In this document: one piece after another, positions 21,860 through 32,011 of the stretch
Position numbering within the stretch: the stretch's first letter is position 1
How the letters are laid out: each line of letters starts with the position of its first letter
Source of the DNA: Psococerastis gibbosa
Taxonomy: Eukaryota; Arthropoda; Insecta; Psocodea; Psocidae
Direction: 5' to 3'
DNA: 64,000 nt
Assembly: GCA_963971405.1 (NCBI GenBank)
Contig: OZ020487.1
Span: 29,125,371-29,189,370, forward strand
The notes under the pieces: model-generated
What the model was told of the DNA's origin: nothing
The model's input: only the letters and a program-made list of their open reading frames with translations
The model's database searches: none
Translations under genes and position numbers: made by a program

Positions 21860-22146
21860 AAAACCAGTAAACTAATGTAGGATATGTTGTAGAATATGTA
21901 GATTGAAGGTTTTTCATTCACTAGACTTGGCAAATGCAAGCAAAATTGTGAACCAGTGACTGCTAAATTCCTGTGAACCAGTTTTAATGGAGAAAAATGA
22001 AAAATTAAATGCTAGTAAACCAAATTTCAATCGAATTGTATATTTATTTATGCTTCATTTCGTTCACTACTTTCCGAGACAATTCCCAATTTACATCAGG
22101 CCTGAGTACGTCTAATGCGTTAGTACACAAGTATGGACACAGCTTA

Positions 22147-22574
22147 GGTGCCCATTCCACATACGTACAACGTCAATGAAAATTATGAAATTGAAGGGCA
22201 TTTCAATTTTACTCTATGCCATTGTTAAAATTGATCAATGATCAATTGATAATAGAGTAAAATCACAAACAATGAAACAAACCATCTAAAATTAAAAAAT
22301 GGCGTCATGTGATATGACAAGTACAACTATTTTAATTGATTTCTCTAAAAAGAAAGCATTTCTGTATAAAAATTATAATAAGGATTAAATAATAAGGCGA
22401 CGAAGAAAACAAATACAATTTCAAGAAACAAATTTCAAAAATTTGGCGCATACGCTTCAATTGAAAATTGTCAATTTTTGAAAAACATATGGAATGGCCC
22501 CCATCAATGAGAAATTGAAATGTCCTTCAATTTCATAATTTTCATTGACGTTGTACGTATGTGGAATGGGCGCC
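22147..22574. mobile_element. Foldback-family element with long core
   Basis: The outer ends GGTGCCCATTCCACATACG and CGTATGTGGAATGGGCGCC have TTA on both sides. The arms (ACGTCAATGAAAATTATG) are those of the short hairpins at 45809 and 45967, while the core (ATGGCGTCATGTGATATG, GATCAATGATCAATTGAT) is that of copies 1-4. This copy therefore links the two groups. The right arm carries extra sequence at 22440-22510. Confidence 0.8.
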
Positions 22575-22978
22575 TTAAGATAGGATATAGGGTAATACAC
22601 TATGGAAAAATATAAACAAAACACTACGACTTTACGAAAAACAGGAACTCGAATGCGGGTTGCGTAGAATAATAGCTGTCAGGTTACAGAGACTACAGAG
22701 ATGATAGGGGAGAGGGGGGGGGGGGGGCAGGGAGGACAATCAAGCACAACAGTGTTTCCTTCTCCATTTCCGGTATTGGATGAAAATGAGCCTGGTACAT
22801 CATCTAATCACTCGCCCCCTGTCCCCACCCTCCCTTCCCACTCTAGTCTTAATTTATTTAGTAGGTACGTCATTGTGTTAGGATTTGCTATATTAGCCGC
22901 AGCAGCCAATGAACCGAATACATACGTGTCAATAGCAGCTAGTGGTATTCTATGCGCCCTCCGTGCCTGCCCCCTCCT

Positions 22979-23003
22979 CAAAAAAAAAAAAAAAAAAAAA
23001 AAA
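22979..23003 (+). repeat. A homopolymer (about 23)
   Basis: A long A run after a C-rich stretch. It could be the tail of a retroposed sequence, but I find no recognisable body and no flanking duplication. Confidence 0.5.
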
Positions 23004-23009
23004 TAGTCA

Positions 23010-24364
23010 CTATATTTTAACTTAAGGTACGAAAAATAGTTCCCGTCAATAAAAGTCATGAAAAGCATACCAGAGGTAAAATGGCGTTACATTCACAGAT
23101 GCATTCAAAATAGTTCAGATACACACATTCACACAAATAAAAACAGTATTAGGCCTACTATGCTATATTGCATTACTAATATTATTAGTACGTATTTCAT
23201 TCGTCATGGAAATATCACTTAAGTTGTCAGCCGCTGGCACTGCACTTGCATAGGAAAAATGTTTTACAAAAAAATGTGTACCTGGTTTTTATATTTATTT
23301 CTAGATAATGTTTTGAATGTATTTGGTAGTTTGTTATAAAATCTTATAGCCATATATATTGATGGGAGCCTTCGAATACAAAGTTGTTCTTTAGCAATAT
23401 TCATTTAATTTCTGGTGTTACATTAATTGTGCTTATAAATCTAGATTGAATAATTGTTCGTTTTTATCAACTAGGTACCTCCTTTGAATACAAATGAATT
23501 CGAAACCCATATACAGAGATGACAATGTCAATAAATTTAGCTCTTTAAAGGCATATGCCTTATTGGATATTTATAAAGGCAGTGATTTCAAAATCTTTGT
23601 GAAGACAGTACAAATTAAGAGAAAATCAGTCACCTCTACTATACGCGATTATTGTGCAAAGTCGAATTTCTCATGAAATACCGATCATAGTGCCATAATT
23701 GAAGATAAAGTAGATGAAACGCTCTCTTACATTTTGATACATGCTGGTATGTAGCCGGCAGCGGTTAGGTATTACTTGTTTTTTTTCGTAAATACCCTCG
23801 TTTTTCAGGTTCATTTTCTTTAAAAAATTGAGCGAATTTTCTTGGGGGGGGGGGGAATTGACCCTTAGCATTTATAGCGTAAATAACTTATTTTTACAAC
23901 AGCCGAGCTTCATGCTTGGTCTCCTGGTACTTCATGAGTATGCACTGTATGATGATTATTTTGTAGGTACAGTAGGTATGAAGGGTTAAAGCCTTTCAAA
24001 TTGCTGAAATCAAATTGAGAGTTCACGTTTAAATGAAAAGCATTATAACGGCCAAGGGAATTTTGAAAATGTAGTCAATTGTTGTGTAATTGGTCAATCA
24101 AATTATGTGCGGTTCAATGGATGCATACTGATGACGGCTCACCTGAGGGTGGAGGGCCTTGATGCAATTGTTATGATAATTTTATTCTAACTTCACCTAT
24201 TAACATTCGAATGCACCTGCAAATGAGGAACGCCCCCGCAAAAGCTGTGGGGCTGTCTTATGCCATTCAGACAGATTTATTTATGTAGCTAGGCACCAAG
24301 ACAAACAGAAAAAAAGGTGTGTGCTCGACTGCTCGTGAACACACCACAGAAATGAACTTCACCA
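23010..24364. other. No gene recognised
   Basis: AT-rich, with one G run near 23842-23855. Open frames at 23494-23871 have no recognisable content. Confidence 0.4.
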
Positions 24365-24369
24365 ATCAA

Positions 24370-24510
24370 TAGGCTATATCGACTTCGGTGGCAAGGTGGT
24401 AGCGAGCTTGTACTCGGGCGAGTCTCTACAAACCATGCGATTGGAGACTTTTCATAGCTCAACCCGATTATTTAGTTACTATTTTATAGTGACGTGACTG
24501 AAGAGGTGAA
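24370..24510 (+). repeat. Dispersed repeat family E
   Basis: CTTCGGTGGCAAGGTGGTAG, CGAGTCTCTACAAACC and ATGCGATTGGAGAC align with 26488-26640 and with minus-strand copies at 56712 and 4625. Confidence 0.55.
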
Positions 24511-25194
24511 TATCCATTAAATGCCATTAACTTTTAATATTTAAATAAAAAAATCCGACTTTATCATGGAATGAGGTGTTAAGTACGCCACCTTTTCACA
24601 TATTATATTTTAAGGTTCCGGTAGAAGAAGGCGGGTGCAAGTATATATAGAAATAAAACCACGAAAAATTAAGTAGGCCCAAAAGAGAAAACATAGGCTG
24701 GACAATTTTTGAAAACAGATTTTAATGCATTAGGCCTAGTAGATTTATTTTATACCCTTTAAAATTAATATGTTCTTCCTAAAAAACGTTATTTAGTAGG
24801 GGGAAAAGGTTTCCCTGTCAATATAAGTTTGATGGTAAAAAAGTGGGTCACATGATTGCAAAATGTGACGCCGCGAAGTAACCACGTCAGTACTACAATA
24901 TAATTACAAGTACATATTAGTTAGGTTCATTCATTGTACATACGGAATATGACGTCATATTGTCGGCCATGTCTGCCGGCGTTTTGACTCTTGTAATCCA
25001 CAGTCAAAAACACCAACATTTATTTATTTATTTTTTAGTACCTATTTACAATTTTTTCATGCGAAAAACATAGTATTATTATGGTTAACCTATAAGCTAT
25101 AGGCTACCTGATCTAGCACATTTTATATTTATTGTTACAACAACTTCTTTTAATGCCTCTTATATTACAAGAATTGGCGATCGTCATGGCAGGA

Positions 25195-25690
25195 GGAGGG
25201 AGGTGGAGTGGGGGTCCTGAGTTCTCCCCAAAAATTTGAAATGTGAAATTGGAGGTTTTATTGTTTAGCCCCTGCAGGAGGCTTATCTGGATCCGTGAAA
25301 TACTGTGTTTATTAAGTATCAAGGTACGTACCCCCCACAAAGGGTGGACCAATATCTGAATGCTTTGGTACCCCACCAGGTTCTGTTAATTAAATTACAA
25401 GATATGTTACGTGCCTCACAAAAGGTTAGTGGATCGATGTAGGAATGCATTGGTAAACCAACACTAAGTTTAGGTAGTTCGTTATACAGTATAAACTATG
25501 GCAACTATTGTGGGGAGGGGGATCGGAGCTCTCAAAAATTTCTAAATTGGAGAGGTGCGAAATGATAGATCATTAAGAAACATTTTAAATTTACTTTTTA
25601 GCTCCAGGAGTCTTCGGAATCCGTGAAAGGTTGTGTTTATTAAGTTAAAAGATACGTACCTCACGAACGGTTGATGGACGCGACCGACGT
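25195..25690. repeat. Diverged direct repeats around a splice-donor-like site
   Basis: Three related segments, near 25195-25375, 25385-25450 and 25500-25690, share TCTGGATCCGTGAAA or TCGGAATCCGTGAAA, TGTGTTTATTAAGT and TACGTACC. The last one includes the splice donor of the exon at 25660-25808. It looks like local tandem duplication including the exon end. Confidence 0.5.
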
Positions 25691-25808
25691 CGGGAAGATA
25701 CGAAGCGCGAACAGACAGCTCAGCCGGTGCGAACACCAGTACTAAAAGTAAAACGCCGACGTTCTCTCTGGCTTGATAACGTGCGCCATCGGCCGCTGCT
25801 ACCCCCAT
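25660..25808 (-). CDS. Possible first coding exon of a secreted or membrane protein
   Basis: The minus frame from ATG at 25808 gives 49 residues and ends at a consensus donor (GAG then GTACGTATC). It contains a hydrophobic stretch (GVLLLVLVFAPAELSVRA) that could be a signal peptide, although the 16-20 polar residues before it are long for one. The exon is CpG-rich compared with its surroundings, as 5' exons often are. No downstream exon was found and no homologue is recognised. A non-coding first exon is the main alternative. Confidence 0.35.
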
Positions 25809-26059
25809 AGCATCATGGCAGGTGCCACCTTTTTTACGGCATCAAGCAGTCTGGGATTCCTACAGAAATTAGCATATTATTAAGCAATCAATCAATAACG
25901 TAATCAATAACTACAGTAGGTACCGTACTTAGAGATATCGAATAGAAATTAATCAACTCTTCTCTCTCATAAAACACAAGTACATGTTTATAACGTTTCC
26001 GAGCATAAAGGACTTGTGTTGGAAAAATAAGTTTTTACTTATTTCCTATACCCCCTCCC

Positions 26060-26205
26060 TATTACACACTCGAATAATATTCGATCCAATAAATACTAGT
26101 AGGTCTATGAAAAATTGGAAAGTGCAATACCTAAATTCAGATACAAATCGTATACTTCAACATAAACATTCCAAATATATCGAATAAATATTAGAGTGTG
26201 TAATA
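26060..26205. mobile_element. Short inverted-repeat element
   Basis: TATTACACACTCGAATA on the left and its inverted partner (GAGTGTGTAATA) on the right, about 12 bp perfect, enclose 146 bp of AT-rich DNA. Small and without a clear target duplication. Confidence 0.4.
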
Positions 26206-26487
26206 ATATGCAGTTGATTTTCGTCCATAGATTTTTATAATATATATAATATAATAATATTGTTATTAAAATCTATGTTTTCGTCGCACAGGAATGCGAT
26301 ATGATTCCTCGATAACGTTACAAGGATGAGCTGGAAATAGGCCTTCGCGAGTTGGATAAGGTGGAGCGTTGTCCGAAATCGGGCCGTAGAGTCACAAGGA
26401 AAATAAGAAGAATGCGATATCATTTATATGCATTTTATTCTGTTTAATATGGATGAAATCGATAGGGAAATTAAAAGGGGGCCTAAA

Positions 26488-26640
26488 TTATCGACTTCGA
26501 TGGCCAGGTGGTAACGTGGTAGCACTTATGCGAGTCTTTAAACGCCATGCGATCCGAGACGTGTCGTAACTCAACATGCCTGAACACGGGTACTAACCTA
26601 CAGAGGCGACTGAAGAGGTCAATCTGATACATTCATTACA
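26488..26640 (+). repeat. Dispersed repeat family E (longest copy)
   Basis: It covers CTTCGATGGCCAGGTGGTAA through CTACAGAGGCGACTGAAGAG. This uninterrupted copy shows what the copy at 4625-5005 looked like before hAT insertion. Confidence 0.6.
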
Positions 26641-27005
26641 TTTTTTGTATGCGATTAAACTTACAAAAAAAAAATCTTCGGCGTTTAGTGAGTAGGATTA
26701 CTCAATGTAACATGCTTATTATAATTATACAGTTGTGATTTGAATACTTACTCAATTAATGATGAAGATTTTCCGGAGACAGCCACAGGTTTGTCCCTAC
26801 TATTAAAAAAAATATCTCCTTGAAGAATAATACTACCAAATTTGACCACTGTTCGTGCATACTTGTCACAAGCTGCCATTGAAAATTTTCTATGAATATA
26901 GGAAAATATTTTTCAGCATCGTTTTGTAGGAATAGAAAGCATTCTATGTAGTTTCAGAAAGTTGAACTTTCTCGACCATGGACAACGACGAGAAACTTAT
27001 GTTGA

Positions 27006-27122
27006 AGAAGCAACCTCCTCGTTATAACCGAAATTAGAGAATTTAGAAACAACTGGACTTGGCAGGATTCGAACCCACGACCTATGCCTTTCCGGGGCAA
27101 CGTCTTAACCGCTGGACCAAAA
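27006..27122 (-). repeat. tRNA-like SINE, family C
   Basis: On the minus strand GGTCCAGCGGTTAAGACG (box A) and GGGTTCGAATCCTGCC (box B) are both close to consensus, with spacing like a tRNA. The body AACCGAAATTAGAG and CCTCCTCGTTATAACC recurs at 59351-59465. The acceptor ends do not pair convincingly, so it is a SINE rather than a tRNA gene. Confidence 0.65.
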
Positions 27123-27404
27123 CATTATATTTATTAATGTTAAACTTTGCGCGAATTCTGTCTCCTGCAGCCCACTCTTTCAATTACTTTGTAGGCTAGA
27201 ATTTTGAACAGTGACGGAGGACTGAGTTATAAATCCAAGTGTGGGGCGTTGCCTCATCACATAATAAATGCGGGTTAAATGTCTAATAATGATAATGGCA
27301 TCGTTGATGTTTTAATTAAGAAAAATGAACAAACTTATTATAAAAATAGTTTCGATATATTTTCATTCCTGAAAAGATCCAAACATACTGTACAATATTG
27401 AAAG

Positions 27405-27482
27405 CTGCGTCTCGGACTCGACCCAACAACCCTTCCTGTGAATGCCAGAGTCCGTACCACTGCTCTATACATGTCTTGACTC
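27405..27482 (-). repeat. SINE family A, head only
   Basis: Reverse-strand box B (GGACTCGACCC) and box A region (AGAGTCCGTACCACTGC) as in the copy at 15129, but without the body. Truncated. Confidence 0.6.
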
Positions 27483-27802
27483 CTGGCACTCCCTTTCAGA
27501 AAGCCATAAATGTCAGTGCGATGTGTGGTCTTATTCCCGATCCTTTCGATACTACGCATGCTCATTTATTGTGTTTTCTCTAATTTCCCTTTCCTCTAAC
27601 TTTGCGAACTTTTCTAACTTACGAATAGCCTATGTGCGTTCCACCGTACCACACCACAAAGGCAGTCTAGGCGTAATGCCTTGCATCGATGCTTTTGCTT
27701 TAATGCACATGTGTGGACGCAGCTGGAGTTCTATTTAAGAGTGGTCAGACATTTGCTTCCGACAAGGAAATTTTTTTGGATTTTTGCTGAGCCACCTGCC
27801 AC

Positions 27803-27898
27803 GACTTCTTTGACCAGTCAGAGCACGCCTTAGGTACTTCCAAATAACAAAATCCCGCCGTAGCTGCAAGGCGTGCTCTGATTGGTCGGAAGAATTAG
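27803..27898. mobile_element. Very short inverted-repeat element
   Basis: GACCAGTCAGAGCACGCCTT and AAGGCGTGCTCTGATTGGTC form a 20-bp repeat pair with one mismatch, about 85 bp apart, with TTCTT/AAGAA continuing outside. Non-coding. Confidence 0.55.
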
Positions 27899-27929
27899 AG
27901 AAATGTAGATATAGAAAAATTTACAGAAC

Positions 27930-28010
27930 CTGGATTAAAACCCGAGTCTCCAACTTTCCGGGGTGGTACGCTGACCAATGCACCAAATCCGTCTCCCGTA
28001 CCACCTTTAC
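27930..28010 (-). repeat. tRNA-like SINE head (single copy here)
   Basis: The minus strand shows GGTGCATTGGTCAGCG and GGGTTTTAATCC, resembling boxes A and B. No body shared with the other SINEs was found. It may be a tRNA pseudogene. Confidence 0.45.
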
Positions 28011-28728
28011 CAACAAAATTCAAGCCTTGCAAGTCGGTGAGCTACTTTAAGCGATACCACCCTTATGGATATTTTAATATCATTTTCTATTATATAACGA
28101 CAATTAGAAGTACGGAGTATCTATTCTAGTGGCTAATCCTTTCACCACCGTGAAGAGACCGAAGACTTCAACGACCTTTGGTGTGCAACTACCATAGCGT
28201 CAGATTGGTATAGAATCTAGGAGTCTCTACCTCAGACACGAAAAACTAAACTAACTCATCTATTTAGCTTTTAAAAAGCCCTCTAGAGATAGGGGAATAA
28301 AGAAAGGAATACATGAAAAAATAGACGGAAACATTTCTCTTAGGGGATGTGGCTTTTTTTATAGCTCTACAATATTTTCAGTGAAACTTGATTTTTTACA
28401 CTTGTAAGGTTTTCCGCTCCGGTTGTCTCTTAAGCCAATAACTTTGCCACAAAGTTATCCATGAAGATAAACCCCTAATCAAAACTTGGAAATTATTCCC
28501 TAACTCTTTGTTAAGTACTCATCTAAGTTAATTACATTGCATTCTTCAGGCTCATGCCAAACAACCCCTTTTGTTTAACCGAAATATTATCAAAACCTAA
28601 CAGACCGACGGCCATTCACGCAACTTCCATTTCCGAATTAAATCTCTCAAATTAATCAAAGCTAGTTTCAAGTTGTGTGGACTTTATCTCGGATACCCAA
28701 ACAAGCAATGAAAGGGCTATTCAAAATA

Positions 28729-29177
28729 CAGTAAGATTAGTTGGTAAAATTTTACTACAGTATTAAGAGCGTTGAGAGTTCCCTCATTTCACCTCGCGTA
28801 TGGCCATTAGAAAGATTCTGTGTTCTGCCACGGAAATGTAAAAAATTAAAATAATAGTATTAACTTTTACCTTAACGCTATCCTAAGCTTAGTTACTGAA
28901 AATTTAAAAAATTGTAAATACCATCGTGACATCAATGGCTATAAAGTTAGATAAAGTATGATTAGTGGGTAAACTTTTACTGGAACATTAAGAACGCTGA
29001 AAAGATTCTTGTTCTGTGTCGCGTAAGGCTATAAGAAAATGCGATATTTTAAGTAAGGGAATGCTAAAAATGAGAAAAAAAATTACAAGCATTTCCATTA
29101 ACGTTATCCTAGGTTTAGTAGCGGAAATGTTAAAAATAGGAGTATTAACCATGATTTAAAATTGGTATAAAGTTGGG
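28729..29177. repeat. Two-unit diverged tandem repeat, about 225 bp
   Basis: Units at about 28729-28948 and 28951-29177 share GATTAGTTGGTAAAATTTTAC or its variant, then ATTAAGAGCGTTGA, TAACGCTATCCTAAGCTTAG and GCTATAAAGTT. AT-rich and non-coding. Confidence 0.6.
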
Positions 29178-29945
29178 GAAATTCATAATTGTAAGCAATA
29201 TCTTGGTGGTTGGGCTGGGGAGGGGCAACACTTAGCTTGTTATCTGGCCAGTTATTTCCTGGTTATGCAAACATGGCGATTCCCTCCGTCAGAATAGCTT
29301 TGTTTGAACCCCTCCAGTTATTTTGCTTTTGATCAATGCACTGCGCTGAGCCTCCTGCACCAAACATCAATCATGGCAGTGGTAGGCCTGATGGCTACAC
29401 GAATAGTAAGAGAAACCTTACAGGTGTCAAAATCAAATTTCAAATATGTACAGTTGTATGTGGCTGTCACTATAGTCTGAATTTCATAACCGACCATCCG
29501 GGAGTCTATTTTTCTAACTCACATGTAACACAGGAACTGTTACAGCCATAAGGAACAGGATGTTGGACAGGGCTGGGTGTACCAATGTTCATTTATGTTT
29601 AGCTAAGATGGTTTTGTACAGCTAGTCTAGCCATATGTTCTGTTATGAAAGTTAATAACAATTACTTTATAATCGAAAAAGTTTTAATCTATTTTTTTAT
29701 GCTGCTAATGATAAATATTGCCTGTCAATTGTCATTACTGTCTGAAAGTTTCATTTCAAAACTTGTAGAGACAAGTGCGGTCACGGTAAAAGTGCGATCT
29801 TCAAGCTCTTACAGCCGCTAATTGGTTCGCAAATTATGTTTTTTTTTATCGTACAGTGGCTAGATACAATGAGACAGAGTTGAGAACAAACCGAAATCCG
29901 GTCGACCTCGCTCATCTGGAACCCCAAAAAATTATAAAAACCTTA
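29178..29945. other. No gene recognised
   Basis: An open frame at 29336-29551 lacks recognisable motifs. A short stretch near 29410-29435 (CTTACAGGTGTCAAAATCAA) resembles the dispersed repeat at 28385 and 11700. Confidence 0.4.
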
Positions 29946-30240
29946 TCAGCCTTCAGGGGGAGTGAGTCTGTTTCTTAACTTGAGACACCCGGGGGAGTTG
30001 ACTGACAGGGTGGACCTCCTCTTTATAGTGGATTCCGAACCAAATGGGGAAAATAGTAAAGTCACACGATTAATGCGGAAGAGACCAGCATTCAAAACGC
30101 ACTTGGACTGACTGGTAGTCTCAGCGCGCTATCATGTCCCCCTGCCACCGTTGTGCATACTACCAAGTTTGCTGCAGTTTTTAATTTGATTTGTTCTGTT
30201 GGACTCAACTTGGTATAGCCATTGAAAGGTTTGTAACTTG
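29946..30240 (-). repeat. Dispersed repeat family X
   Basis: GACTGACAGGGTGGACCTCC, AGTCACACGATTAATG and GGACTGACTGGTAGTCTCAG match 6640-6850. Same orientation as that copy. Confidence 0.6.
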
Positions 30241-30326
30241 ATTACTATAACAAACGGATAGTGCTGCTGTCCAGGGAATGGAGTTCTACAACTATGGCCA
30301 ATCGTTGTTATTGACAGCAACGCACT

Positions 30327-30572
30327 CAGTGGCGGAGCATATTGTCGGGGGCCCCTAAACACATGAATGGTCGGGGGGCATACCGCACAGCCCAAAACTA
30401 CTTCGGCCTAAATCGTGGAGCCGAGATGTTCGAGATGATTAGGCGTTATTGCAATTATAAAACTTTTTCAAGCGCAATGAAGCTCAGTTTTGTTTCTTCA
30501 ACTTTTTCTTTTTCACCACTGGCCGCGGGCTCTTCCGATTGTGTAATTTGCTTGCCCCCTGTTACGCCACTG
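30327..30572. mobile_element. hAT-like inverted-repeat element
   Basis: The ends CAGTGGCGGAGC and GTTACGCCACTG match those of the elements at 4681 and 18911. No convincing 8-bp duplication is visible, so boundaries rest on the terminal repeats alone. It is 246 bp. Confidence 0.5.
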
Positions 30573-30579
30573 CACATAC

Positions 30580-31840
30580 CAAAAATAAAATAGGAAAACT
30601 TCTTCTTTCTACGATTTCCTCAATCTCTCTTCTTTCGATCACTCGTGAAGATTTAATACATGTGAAAAACCAGATAGTTCTGGATACGTTCTTGGTTGAC
30701 CAGTTTCATAATTTCAGGTAGAACTAAGAAAACTTCTCTTAGTGCAATGTACTATATAATACATTATTTTCAAACATAATTGCAAGACAACAAATTTCAA
30801 ACTGCGGCAGCCACGATGCCTAACGTACCTCATCGCTACAGTAAGTTACATTAGATCCCTGCATTCCATAACTATAGCATTAGCGTGATTCAACTAAAAA
30901 CGTATTGGAAGTGATGATTTTCTACTTCTCGTCTTGTCACAGACATGTACTAACCACTCGTACCTAACAGTAGGTATTTAGCTACAATGCAGCAAGTTTC
31001 TGCCTCTGCATAAAACTTTCACAAATTCTCAATCACTGATAAATAAAAATTGTAGAACAAGCACATAATAAGCAAACGACTAAATTAGAGTAAGAACAGG
31101 TTATTCGCCTGAAAAATCTAATATTCTAAACAGTACCAAATTTTATTACTTACATTTTAAATTGGCTATCGATCTTTGTCTTTGCGTCAGAAGTTACACC
31201 AAGGTAGTTATAATTTTTTTTCTAATATTCAAAAAAAACCTTCTAACAATTCTTCTCCTGGCCTGCAGTTTTACATGCCTACATTACATGCATTTGAACA
31301 GTAGAACTCGACTATAACAGACATATTCGGGCCAAGCTAATGGTTTTCTAGTAACAGAGGCTCAAGTACTGCCAACTTATAATCAAGTATTAAAGTCAAT
31401 TATTTTTTCTCCATTTTGGGTTAATTTCACCTCTTTAATTTCAATAAATTATTTTGTAAGCGAGATGTTTTCCTTTACTGAGCTATTACATTACATTGCA
31501 CGTCTTTATGAAGCATCGGCCGGATCAACAGAATCTTCCTTAACATCCTAGCTTCACTAGCCGAGTTCTGCTTCACCACGTGCTACAAATCCACTAACGA
31601 AGCTTCACAGCGAAGGGCTCGTCAGTGCGACATACATCCACATCATCCGAAATCATAATTTCAGTCGTTTGCTTTACTCACCAGTACCTTTCCAATGCAG
31701 TTCATTTGAGGATGTCTTTCAGCTCCTGTCCCAAAGCCATGACATCGTTCTCATTGTATCTCTTGATCGGCCAGCAGTGAGTCATCAATATTCATCTTAT
31801 AGCCAAATTTTTGGCGTACGTTCCACTATTTTACGTCTTC
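30580..31840. other. No gene recognised
   Basis: AT-rich sequence 3' of PPP1R8. A CAGTAGAACTCGACTATAAC stretch near 31300 resembles one end of a pogo-like element, but no partner end was found. Confidence 0.4.
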
Positions 31841-31980
31841 TTCTTCTTCCGAATCTACAGACCTTGATGGGCTTTGGCCTTCTCGACCACACTCCTCCAA
31901 CCATCTCGGTTTTGCACGGCGCTTCGCCACATACGAACTCCCAACTCACAGAAGTATTCAATTCCAATGTTCAATAATGA
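31841..31980 (-). pseudogene. RTE-like non-LTR fragment with GAA tail
   Basis: The minus frame reads WRSAVQNRDGWRSVVEKAKA then HQGL and stop, the usual C-terminus of RTE-like elements. It is followed by a short GAA-repeat tail. It lies about 35 bases downstream of the PPP1R8 stop codon, so it may be part of that gene's 3' UTR in the same orientation. Confidence 0.7.
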
Positions 31981-32011
31981 ATGACAAATTGACGGCAGCT
32001 TACCTCTACAT

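Noticed and set aside
22979..23003. Poly-A run as the tail of a processed pseudogene
   Set aside because: No recognisable gene body before it and no flanking duplication.
27038..27122. tRNA gene on the minus strand
   Set aside because: Boxes A and B are good, but the acceptor stem does not pair, and the downstream body recurs at 59351, so it is a SINE.
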